Below, piece after piece: positions 37,463 to 48,244 of a stretch of DNA of 64,000 nt (the first letter of the stretch is position 1; every line of letters begins with the position of its first letter). Made by a program: the position numbers and the translations under genes. This stretch comes from Phallus indusiatus (taxonomy: Eukaryota; Basidiomycota; Agaricomycetes; Phallales; Phallaceae): contig JAQFWX010000011.1 in the NCBI GenBank assembly GCA_027605045.1, positions 1,240,001 through 1,304,000 of the forward strand, in the 5' to 3' direction. The notes under the pieces were generated by a model, which saw only the letters and a list, made by a program, of their open reading frames with translations, did not search any database and was not told the DNA's origin.

Positions 37463-40420
37463 ATGGAGTGGAATGCTGTCGTCGACCTCGTCAGCAGACG
37501 CGAGCCCTGGTACAAGAACAGCGGTAAGCTCTCGTCTCCCTTTTCTATTTCTTGTTTATTCCTCAAGCCACGATCCCCTCAAACGAATTTCGCACAAATA
37601 AATGGAAACAATTTTGTTTTATCCGGACGTATACAGTAAAACATCACTTGCGCTAACTCATCCCATATACAGGCTTAGTGGCCCTTAATTTATGTCTTTT
37701 ACTTCCTCTGCTCACTGCCAGTATTAACGGCTACGATTCTTCCGTTGTTAATGGTATCTCTCCTACCTGTTACCTTAAGAGTCTGAATAATCCGATGGCT
37801 CATCGTCATCTGATATTTATTGTAGGTCTCCAGTTACTCCCAGACTGGCAGAAGTTCTTCCGTAACCCAAATGGAACAGCTCTAGGTTAATGTCTTAATT
37901 CATTCGTTGTATAACCCTCGGTTCTCATTTCTTTTTCTAAATATTTTTTCCCTCGTACCACCAGGCTTCGTCAGTGCCGCTCAAGGCATTGGTTCCCTCA
38001 TTGTTCGCTACCTATACCTATGCGGTAGTGTTCACCCTTAGCCTAACTTCGTTTCTCTCTTTTTCTTCCATGTTAGGCTATTCCAATTGCCCCTTACGCG
38101 AGCGATGGCATCGGGCGTAAAAGAACCCTTTTATCTGGCTCTCTTGTCCTCGTCGGCGGAACTATCCTTCAAGTACTATCACGCAATCTTACTCATTTCA
38201 TCGCCGCCCGTACCATCAGTATGTCTGATCTTGAACTTGTGCCTTTGTTGTCTTCTTTTTTTTTTTATTTTCTCTCAAATTCAGTTGGCTTTGGTCTCTG
38301 TTTTGCCACAAACGCAGCACCCTTGTTGATCACAGAGTTAGCATATCCTACGCAGGCATGTTCCCCTATGACTAACGTTCATCCTCTCATCCTAATTGAC
38401 ATTTTTCTTTTCTAAGCGTGGTCCTATAACCGCATTGTCAGTCATCATTAGACACCTAAAACGGAATACCTTCACTCACACAAAAATGCGCCGTCATTAG
38501 ATATAATTCCTCGTGGTATGCGGGAAGTATCATTTGTATGTTCCCCTATATCGGTAGTAAGCTGTGTGATCGTAACCAGATTCCATTTAATAGCTGCCTG
38601 GGCTACCTTCGCTGCATTCATAGGAAGCGGCGGATCGATATGGTCGTGGAGGTAATAGTTGTCTCTTACTTTCCCTTCTGTTTACTTTTGCTTCATGTGG
38701 CACTCACGCAAGACATCGCTTCGGTTCAAAAAAACTGCATATAGAATACCCGTCATCGTCCAAGGAATAGGCTCTATGCTCCAATGTTGCCTCATTTGGT
38801 GTGTTATCATCCTTCCAATACAAAACTTCATTTAATACCCTGTGTTCAGGTTTATTCCCGAAAGCCCCAGATGGCTTATCTCGAAAGGGCGTGTAAGTTA
38901 TCTCCATACCTATATATCAACGGAATATAATAAAATAATCTGTTTGGTTAACGTCAGGACATAGAAGCAATGGAAATCTTAGCGCGGTATCATGCGAATG
39001 GCGGACATATTCGAGATCCGCTTGTAGTCTTTGAATGGACCCGTAAGTCGAAAACAATTGTCATTAATACTTTAGTCGTTCTCCTATTTTTGCAACTCAT
39101 CCACCTCCATGCATTGTTTTGATAGAAATCCGGCATGCGCTTCAATTAGAGCGTGAGATCTCAAAAACAACCTCTTGGTTGACCTTGTTCAAGTCCCCGG
39201 GAAACAGGAAACGTATGCGCATTATTCTAGCTATCGGTTTATTCAGCCAATGGTCGGGGAATGGTCTTGTAAGAATAACTTCCTTCTTCCTCCCTCCTCA
39301 ACAAGCGTCGTGGAAGTCTCATCTGACATTGGAATATCTTGAACTGGTTAAGGTTTCATATTATATAAACCTCGTACTGGAGGCTATTGGAATACAAGAT
39401 ACCCAGACGAAAATATGGGTAAATGGTGTATTACAAGTCTGGAACCTCATTGTAGCTGCTGGTCAGTTATTCGGGGAGATAAAAAAAATGAATTACTGAA
39501 TCACTGATTTTGAGTAAATTATCCTATAGGTGCGTCACTCTTAGTCGAACGCGTAGGCCGAAGAGTGCTGTTTGTTACCTCTAATGTGGGGATGCTCATT
39601 TGTCCGTCGCACTTAATTCTGGCTTTGTTTACTAATCCCTCACGTACAATGGACCATGCTGCTAGCCTTTGCTATGTGGACCCTCACTACGGCTTTATTC
39701 CAGACAAGACATGATGCTGCGGCTGCAAAAGCTACTATGGGAATTTTGTTCGCCTTCTATCTCTTTTACGACATGGCGTACACGCCTATGCTCGTTGGTA
39801 CGCGATGTGCTCCGTTTCTGTTGCGAAATAATCTATTTATCCCTTTACCTAAGCTTATACCCTTGAAATTTTACCATTCAGCATTCGTGCCAAAGGATTT
39901 TCTTTGATGGTTCGTGCTTTTCAGTTTGGTTCGAAGTATACTGTATCCCATTTTATTTATATCTCAGAATTTACTCGTTTGTGCTGCTTTAGCTTTTAAT
40001 CAGTTCGTCAACCCATGGGCATTGCAAGCGCTCGGTTGGAAATATGTGAGTACATGTATGATTTTTGTGCACTCAAGTTGCGTATAACGTAACCGCAAGT
40101 ATCTCGTTTACGATGGCTGGCTAATGTTTGAGCTATTGTTTGTCCTGCGGTACGTCATTGAGACAAAAGGTAGGTAATCGATTCGGACCGTCTCTAAGAA
40201 CCAAACAAGCTAGTCGCTGGAACTTCATTTTGTTTGCTTAGGCCGGACTCTTGAGGAAACAGCTACGCTTTTCGATGGTACGCAAGAAGGCATCGAATTA
40301 CATGAGCTTGGAACTATAGCAGCTACACAATCCCTAAACTCTCTCAGGAACGAAGGCCTCATCTCGACAGCCTCGACAACTGCCCACCAAACTCGTACGG
40401 GGGGACTTCTCATTCAGTAG
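37463..40420 (+). CDS. Sugar transporter, MFS hexose/lactose-permease type
   Basis: Twelve-helix sugar porter expected in the plasma membrane. Start MEWNAVVDLVSRREPWYKNS; helix 1 LLPLLTASINGYDSSVVNGL carries the family's GYDSS-like signature; loop 2-3 is APYASDGIGRKRTLLSG with the conserved G-R-K-R; FATNAAPLLITELAYPTQRG matches the helix 4 region; and the inter-half signature is FIPESPRWLISKGR. The second half contains GLFSQWSGNGLVSYYINLVL (Q-x-SG-NG-x-x-YY), VERVGRRVLFVTSN and VIETKGRTLEETATLFDG, the PETKG-like end signature. At least eleven exons joined with GT-AG introns for roughly 540 residues, ending at stop 40418-40420. The Q-W-SGNG-YY pattern is common in fungal lactose/hexose porters; substrate is not certain. 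Confidence 0.9.
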
Positions 40421-40755
40421 ATTTCAAACAAACAATGAATAACAACGGTGGTTCTGGCATCAAGAAAAATACGCAATCCATCAGCACTAATTCCCAAAGT
40501 CTTATAATTGATTTGTCTACCTGCACAGCTGATGATAAGCTACGATGGCATCCAGAATAATTGGATACTATAATGTTTATAACCCTTGTCGCCCTTTTCA
40601 TCTTCCCTTGGTTTCATGTGCATTACATTTGAATATGTATTTTCGTGATCACCGTTTAAATCACGTTTCCTCATTATCTGTTCGACAATGAGTTGTATTC
40701 TTATCTGTATCATAATTAATTTTTTTGCGGGATAACAACATGTCATTACCCCCGG
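40421..40755. other. Convergent 3' flanks of sugar transporter and alpha-amylase
   Basis: 335 bp, AT-rich, no coding signal that joins to either gene. Both genes end into this segment. Confidence 0.5.
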
Positions 40756-43476
40756 CTAGTTCAGTATATTATATATGTTCCCAAGCCTTACGTGGTCGGA
40801 GCCCGACATTGAATTAATGCGAGTTTGTACACGGACGGTTTGGGTAGTTTCAACCCATACTGCAATTTTTCCAAAGGGACAATGAAATATCCCTTCACCT
40901 CTGGCATTCGTACTGACTTCCGGCGTGGTCGTCATATCCCCAAATATATTCTGATATCTTTTACCACCGTTCTGCTGTTTTGACAATTTCTCAATGGTTC
41001 ATGAAATTTGAATACAACTTGAACTACCTTTCCCGCACACATGGATACAGTGTGAAAGCGGTTGGGATTTATTTCCTTCTTGCAAGTACTAGTTTGGCCA
41101 TTGTCAAAAATTGTATGTAATTCAACATCATTGAATCGCACCTTGACTTTTGTTCGTTTGCGCTCGACATCAATACAACGCAGCCCGGCCGAGAACTGTC
41201 AATACCTGTATGTACGAAACCAATGCAATCAGACAGGGGAGAGTGTTTAATCAGATCGATCTGTGTGCCATGGGTAAAGTTTTGTCTTAGGGAAATGAGA
41301 CTCGTCAATATGGGCCCCAAATCCGAATCGTATAAATCTCCAGGATACAAATCGCCGTAGAATACACAACTATTAATTTAAAGTAGGTGAAAATCGAAAG
41401 AGATGGGTCTAATAGTATGTTAATTTTTGAGAATCTGACTCACGGAAAACCTTGCTTGCGAAGCAAAATAAGGGCGTATGCATGCGGCTTGAACCAACTT
41501 TCAACCTGAACGATCAATATTGTTGTGTGTACCGAGCTTTTATGGTATGAAACTTCCCAGCTTTCTAAAGATTGACCAATCGCCTAGATTATCAAAAATT
41601 AATTTTAAAAAAAGTGGGAGTTATAGCTTGTTGAAGACTAGTACCGTGCTAGATAACTGTGGTCATGTCGTTTTGCAACCAAAACCAAGGACTCACTCGT
41701 GGTTGTCTACAAATGTTACTGCATCATCCGGCCTGTGCTTGACTATTGTTCCTGAGAATATTTTTCTAAGATCGAATTGATGACCTAGTCGACTTGCAAG
41801 GTGAAAATTTTCATGAAGAGGGACATCGAAAAATGAACTCTGGAGCGTAAATGATATATGACTGTAGTGCATCAACTGTATAAGAGTTTATCATACCTCT
41901 CCCCGAAGATGCCGCATATATTTGCGGATTGTTTTATAACTCAAAAATTTGTGATATACTTAAAGGTACAAGGTCTTGTCAGGCAACTTACTTCCCCGAC
42001 CAGCATTCCGAAACAATGAAGAGGTTTTTTGTGCACTCGCGCGAATGATGAATCTGATCTCACATTTTAGAGAACATGTTATTTTGACTGCGGTTCGACA
42101 TACAAATTTCAGTAGGAATTTGTAATCGAAGTGCTTAACCGCATCGAACCGCATTCCATTACACCCTGTCGTCTAGGAGATGTGATGAGAGGAAAACCTT
42201 GGATCATATTGGAAGAACTAGCCTGCAGAATCCAAGTGCCCCATGATAAGAGATCCTTTTGTACCTCCGGATGCCTGTGATCAATCTGCGAAAAACATAA
42301 GACTACAGATCTCTAAACATTCTGTTCTACGTGACCTACATCGGCACCTGTACGGTCTATTAGGCAGGATGTGTTATTATGAGAGCAAATCACACACACC
42401 CAGCAAAAAATCATAATTTCCAAATTCCTTTTCTACGTGTTTTGACCACCCTTCGTGTCCTCGACCGGTTATCTTGAATATCCCATTGGAGCGCGTGCGG
42501 TTGTCGTAATCAACACCTCAATGAGATAGAATTTATTCCTGATCTAAAATCAATATAGGTACGTACCTGTGAAATGTTGCTGCGTCCATTTGAATTCACT
42601 ATACTAATTTGGTTGTTCAGAGGACAAGTATTATCGAGATAATTAGACAGAACTACTTGTCCTTCACGCCCAGGGAATTCAAAACATGTCCAGCCCTTAT
42701 ATCATCATTTAACCTTTGGTGAAAGGAAGCGTGGGAATTAAATTATACTTCTATTTCTTCCACAGGACCTAGCTCAAGATTCCGGTTCTGAGGATCAACG
42801 CGAACGGCAGGGAACACTTCTGTCTGGTCTGCACCCAGTTTATGCTGACCCAAATCAGTGATTGCCAGGGAAATTGAGAATTAGGAGTTACATTGAGTAC
42901 GGCGTCAACGATAATTCCTAGACCGTGGGCTTTGGCTGTGAAGCAAGCAGAAATCAACTGCTCTTTTGTCCCCCACCTGGTGGCTCTTCCTTCCTTTTGA
43001 TTGAATTCGCCTAGATCCCACTATAAGGAGGAGACCTTTAATGTGAGCTGAACCTAAATTCTAGTGTAAATTAAGCATATGTCTTACCAAATCATAAGCA
43101 TCGTAACCCCTTCCTTCCTGTGTCAAAAGAAGTGCACAGAACCAGCTCCTAGGAAGATCCTCCAATTTTATACTACTTACCTTTGTCATAGCTTTATTGG
43201 GAGGAGGCAGCCAGACATGGCTAAAGCCCATTCGCGCCAAATTCGGGGTTTCTTCTTCAAATATCTGCCACCAGGTTTTTTTATCGTTACCCTTACTATT
43301 CCATTCGAAAAACTGTAACTACGGTAAATCGAATCGCAGCTGAAGAAGTGCTATCCAACTTGAACAGATGATTATGACTTTACCATAAGAGGTCTCCTTT
43401 TCGAGACATCGAGATTCGCGGTCGATAAAGAGGGTTTGGGCAATGTAACATAGTCTAAAACTCGTTGCAAAATCAT
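40756..43476 (-). CDS. Intracellular-type GH13 alpha-amylase
   Basis: Hydrolyses alpha-1,4-glucan. The start MILQRVLDYVTLPKPSLSTA (ATG 43474-43476) shows no signal peptide, as in cytosolic fungal enzymes related to bacterial liquefying amylases. Blocks in order: PLMLQFFEWNSKGNDKKTWW, RMGFSHVWLPPPNKAMTK, GLGIIVDAVLNHKLGADQTE (region I), GVDYDNRTRSNGIFKITGRG, LLGADIDHRHPEVQKDLLSW, GMRFDAVKHFDYKFLLKF with the nucleophile Asp (region II), NLFIVSECWSGK with the acid/base Glu (region III), and AVTFVDNHD followed by AIGQSLESW (region IV). The region IV junction requires a 4-nt exon at 41645-41648. C-terminal domain: KRYQNIFGDMTT and FHCPFGKIAVWVE; stop 40756-40758. More than a dozen exons. Exon borders between VVLMSSANEQK and the C-terminal domain are approximate. 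Confidence 0.85.
41645..41648 (-). other. Candidate 4-nt micro-exon of the alpha-amylase gene
   Basis: On the gene strand the sequence is ag, CACG, gtac. The exon before ends after cac ga (41697) and is followed by a 48-nt intron (gtgagtcc...ttatctag, 41649-41696); the exon after begins GCGATTGGT at 41583, preceded by a 61-nt intron (gtactag...aatctag, 41584-41644). Joining ga + CACG + GCG gives Asp-Thr-Ala and restores the catalytic N-H-D-T motif in frame; skipping the four bases brings a stop six codons later. Confidence 0.72.
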
Positions 43477-46400
43477 CCAAGTTCACCTTGTCCAAGTCGA
43501 AGTTGAGTCCGAGCCTCCAAGGTTAAACTTACACGTACTTCGCAAGTACTTGGTTGTGGTTTAGGTCGGCGTGACTAAGCTGGTCACAAGCTAGTCAGTT
43601 CGGGTTCGGGTTCAGTGTCACAGTACCATAGCACTGTTGAAGTTCTGCCTCGTTTATTATTTTTTGAGGAACCCAATCCTTCGCAACTGCTTTAAAATTA
43701 TGCGCATTTAGGGAATTTACATAATTTATTTCGATTTTTCGTCACTGCAAGTCAAAGATATGTGCCCCTTACGAGATCCAGTTCCAATTTCCAAATACTA
43801 CCAAAGTAGGAAAAAGCGGTACGCTGTTTCGTCTATTTAAATGTGCCACAAACACAAACATTTAACACACAAAAGATATTTTGGGCCTGAAAAATTAGCG
43901 TCTTAATAATTTCCCCAATCACGACTATATATGTAATGTCTTCGAGAACCTTGAAATGATCGGGAAAATCACCGATCGAGATCTTTCGGATAATGTTTGC
44001 CAATTCAACACTGTACGAGGAATTCGACGATAATCTAACGATTCAACGGCCCGGGGTATATATGTCTCTACTTCGAGTGTCGTATATCGATGACTACCGA
44101 GAAGACATGCTCATATACACATGGCTTACTCATACATAGGAGGGCGCTATCGTATGTCTATTATCAAAAAAGCTTTCAACGAGGAAAAAGTGACTATCCT
44201 GGACGCTTTTCGGCATCTGACAATCGAAAGCCTATTTCGCATCGTCGCTGATGCCAATTACGGTAGTCAACACGTGCAAATTTTTGGCTGCTGCATATTT
44301 GAAGGCAAGTTTGAAATACCGATTTGAATTAAGGGAAATATACTCACCAAACACTACACCTGAATCTTTTGACCTGATTGAGTTGATGGCGTTTAGCACT
44401 GCTCTCATAGGAGAAACGAGCGTGGCTCAAGACATTCATCTTTCAGGTTTACGATATGTTATGATAGTTGAAGGACGTCCTCACCATGCGATGCATTCAA
44501 ATTTTGCCGTCAACTGCTGTCTAGCGGCGGGTAATTGATTTGCCAGTTTTTTCTTCTGAGAGGAACTTGGGACAGCATTCAGGTAATCAAATTCGTCTGC
44601 CATGGGTAATCGTCTATAAGAGTGAACAAGTTCGAGTGTATTCGAATTTGAGTCTTGAAAGGAAACACGAGAGTAGTCCGAATACTCGGGAAGCTTGGGA
44701 AATGAGTCAATGGCAAGAGCATAAGGACAGTAAACAACAGGCTGAAAAGTAACCTGGGTGACCTGGGGCGGGTAACGTGATATTCCTTCTTCTGCGTATA
44801 CTGAGGAGGTCTCTTCATATTGTTCTATAGCCGAGTAGGGGAAAATTCAGAGTTACTGATGGGGCTCATTTGCGATGTCGGTGTGTTATTGTTGTACGAC
44901 ACGAAATGTTCGGATGATGGGTATGCCACTGAAAAATCGTCCAACAGAAAAACGTCAGCGTTAGAAAAGCAAAGCCTCATTAAGTATACTGACCGTAAGA
45001 GCTAGTACCATAATTGTGAACTAGGGTTGTATTGTCCGGCGGGGCCGTAGGCTCTCGGGAACCTAGTAAATTGATCCAGTGCACTGAAAGATTGAAACGT
45101 TGATTTCTTACACTGTTGGTTTGACGGTTGTTCGGTTCTCCAATACTGGTCTGTAGCATGGCACCCTGTTTGGAAGTTCATTGAGGCAGGCTAAAGGACG
45201 GGATTGAAATTGGTATATGTCGGTTCCGGGGATGAGAATATAAGAGTTGCCCGAGCCTAAATGGATGGGCGGACGTTACTACGCTTTGAAACCTCAGTCA
45301 GAAATGAAAGAGAGAGGAAGGAGATTGATATCCCTTGCGTCTATAAATTTTCGGCTTAAGTTGGAATTAAATAGCTAGGTAAGCTTAGAAAAGGTGATGG
45401 ATCGTCGATGGCGGGTTTTTGACAACGTCTTGTGTATGTAGCTTTGTAATGGTTAAGTCAGGCAATCACCCGTAAGATAGTGTTGGGATACACTAATAAG
45501 TTATCAATATCAATCTGATTCAGGCGGAGCACGCACGATGATTTTAACTCTAGATGCTTGTAATTCAAGTGAACTTTGGGAGAAGTAATTAATTGAAGAA
45601 ACCGAATATTTATTCTGATACAAAAAATAAACATTTTAGCCAAAAAGGAAAGCGTTGTTAAGTGGAATCACTTCATTATGGATCCAGAGCTACTAGAGAC
45701 CATAAAGTTGTTTCTACTAGTTCTCACTTATGCAAGCATTTGCCTTGATTAGGAAAATTCCAGAGGTTCCCGTCCTGTCAAATAAAGGTTGAAAGGCCGC
45801 TTAACCCCAGAAATTACATGGTATTATTTTTATGCGTTCCTTTACATCAATATTATTATACTCACGGTGACTCCTTAATTGAAGATGTTCAAATGTCGAC
45901 CCTGCAAACGATTTGACCCTACATAGGAATGGAATATCGTGGACCTATTGCGCCAGCTTTGCGGGATTCCGGAGTTTTGCCTCGGGCAACTGCCGACATA
46001 TACACATTAACAACTATCTTTTTTTAAAAAATTATAGCTGAGCGAGGGGAATTCTTGAAACGGGAGTTCCCCCAAAGGGAAGCGTGATGTTTGAGTCCAC
46101 ACAGGAATTAAAGGGATAAAGATCCCCGTCACGCTTGCATCTCGAACCAGAAATCATTTACCTTTTGAAGCATTATTTTCGAGCATGAACGGTTATATTC
46201 TGTTATATTTGAACAATAGCAGCAGGGAGATATGTATAAAAAGGGATATACTCACAACAGACGAAGCGTATGTAGGGACAATAAATCCTAGTAATAGCAA
46301 GGAAATATGAAACCCAGAAGCCATTGAGAAACGTTTGACCGCCGTTGCAGGACAGCACATATCATTCCTGCGTTCGCATATGAACTGGCTGACGATAGTA

Positions 46401-47278
46401 GGTCTGCAAGCTCCAAGTTGGCCCACCCGGACAAAGAGGTTCAAAACAACTGGCGATTTCATTTTGTCAATCGGTAGCTTATAATTAATTCAGGATTAGG
46501 AAGACTAACTAATAGAGCTTTATCATACAACTTTGTAGATCGCGAGATGCTGATGGCGCTACCTACAATTACAAGATGTTGGACACGCGTTCACAAGTTC
46601 CGCTCAGAAAAGTGACAATTAAGTCATTGATGAGCTAGAAACGCAGAGCCCAGATGAGAATGAAGACGGAATTTCAAACGATGACGACACTGACATCGAC
46701 AATGGCCTGGAGAAGGAAGAGCTGGAGCTTTAAAGTAGCTCCTCTGACAGCGAGTCTGAGTTGTTCACCACACGATAGCGGGGTGTAAACAAGATTCGGA
46801 GCCCGAAACTGACCTTGAAGATAATGAGTATTCTTTGATCGGAATTATATACTTATTGTGCCATACCTGAGTATGACAATATACGCTATGTATAAGCTGA
46901 TCATAGGAATTATCATGAGGAATAGATAGGCCTTATACCTTGTCAAAAATGCTTGAACACCCTGATTTATCGCTCACGTACCTCAAACGTACCTTATGCG
47001 ATGATATGAGCGCGGGCACAACCTAACAAGCGCTATGGAAGTCCGATGTATAGCTGGTTTCATTCGTATAAGAGGGTCGAAAGTCTTATGCATCAAATTA
47101 AGCGTTTAATTGGGTAATATGAATCAGAAGAAGATACAAGTTGGTCTAAACATTCGACTCACAACATGGTAAGCGCCGAATTTTGTTCCTTTTTTACGAT
47201 TTGTAGCTTGATGTACTTAAGAACTGCTAGGACTAACAAAACTTTTCATTGATAAAACGAACACAAGAGTATACATGA
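43477..47278. other. Gene-poor region, 3.8 kb
   Basis: The largest gap outside the repeat island. AT-rich with many stops. Open frames at 44121-44327 and 44251-44538 (+) may belong to one decayed or divergent gene (see the separate entry). A short acidic reading at about 46623-46732 (+) ends EKEELEL and looks like a fragment. At 46193-46345 (-) a hydrophobic start MASGFHISLLLLGFIVPTYA could be a signal peptide, but spliced continuations end within about ten codons. No complete gene or clear mobile element seen. Confidence 0.5.
44121..44560 (+). pseudogene. Possible remnant of a BTB-like gene
   Basis: Reading from 44121 gives VTILDAFRHLTIESLFRIVA and DANYG, after which a GT-AG intron (gtagtc...ttgaag, 44263-44304) would join to KFEIPI. 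This spacing (hydrophobic helix, A-D-x-Y, K-F-E-I-P) faintly resembles the C-terminal helices of fungal BTB domains (ADKYEIP). The downstream frame FELREIYSPNTTPESFDLIE is open to 44538 in another phase. I found no full domain and no clear start, so this may be a relic or chance. Confidence 0.22.
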
Positions 47279-48154
47279 CTAGGCTTTCAAAATTGTTTCA
47301 AATTCTCCTGTTTCAACCGCCTCTTGTATTATATCCAACCCTCCAATGAATTCACCGCCTACGATTAGTTGTGGGAATGTGGGCCAATTATTCAAAGCCT
47401 TAAGACCTGGGGATCATTCCATTTTAGAAAACGTGCGCGCAACAAAACTATCGGAATAATAATAACCTTGTCTCACAGCTTCATCTTGCAGAATGTCGAA
47501 ATGTGTGAACTCAATGTCGTGATCCCGTAAGATAGATACCGTTTGGCGAGAAAAGCCACAGCGTGGAGCATCGGGACTTCCCTTCATAAACAATACGACT
47601 CGACTCTGCTGCATAATCTTCTTCATACGTTTAACAAGCTCCTCTTCACTTTCCTTTTCTACAGGTTCTTCTGGTGAACGATTAGTTTGAGCCTTCCCCG
47701 ACAAGTTTGGATGGCTATGCTTGGCCAAGGCGTTCGTAAGACCCGGTGCATCCGCACCATTTATACGAGAGAGTAACATATGCCCCTGCATAAAATGATC
47801 AATATTCAGTTGTAGAGAAGTTTTGGATAGCAAACCCTTAAGACGATGAATGATGGCACAGCCTCGATTTCGAACGACTCTGATATGTCTTGTAAAGTGT
47901 CAGCCTCAACCTTTGAACTGCAAGTCAACACGCGAGTCGGTCGCAAAAATATCCTTTCGTACTTGTAATACTAAGACATCGGGCTGTCTTCGGGCCAGTT
48001 CCAAGACTACCTGATTCATTTGTTGACAGGGCTCAGCCCATGATGCCCAGAAGTTGATTAATGATATTCGCTCCAAGTCCCTTGAAAGTAAGTCTTGGAA
48101 GTGCTGAGGAGATTCTACGTTAACAAAATTTTCGGGAGTTGGAACAGTAACCAT
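47279..48154 (-). CDS. Monothiol glutaredoxin, Grx3/Grx4 (PICOT) type
   Basis: These cytosolic/nuclear proteins bind a bridging [2Fe-2S] cluster with glutathione and govern iron sensing and delivery. The N-terminal thioredoxin-like domain has [20 protein letters not shown], with the WAEPC form in place of the thioredoxin CGPC. A linker ([18 protein letters not shown]) leads to the glutaredoxin domain: [20 protein letters not shown] with the monothiol CGFS active site, [20 protein letters not shown] and [19 protein letters not shown] with the conserved glutathione-binding residues. Start ATG 48152-48154 ([15 protein letters not shown]) and stop 47279-47281; about 240 residues, single glutaredoxin domain as in fungi. 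Four exons, all GT-AG. It lies 90 bp downstream of the KU70 stop on the same strand. Confidence 0.95.
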
Positions 48155-48244
48155 TCGATGGTGATGAAAATGAGATTAAGGGCTACTATGACAAAGCACA
48201 CGATCTAGGCGATATCACACTTTCCCACTAACGCCATGTCACTG

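Noticed and set aside
46193..46462. Small secreted protein beginning MASGFHISLLLLGFIVPTYA
   Set aside because: A signal-peptide-like start and a GT donor exist, but every in-frame continuation ends within about ten codons and no mature protein can be read.
46623..46732. Acidic reading ending EKEELEL on the plus strand
   Set aside because: Low-complexity acidic sequence without a start or domain; resembles fragments of transposase or nuclear proteins but not enough to name.
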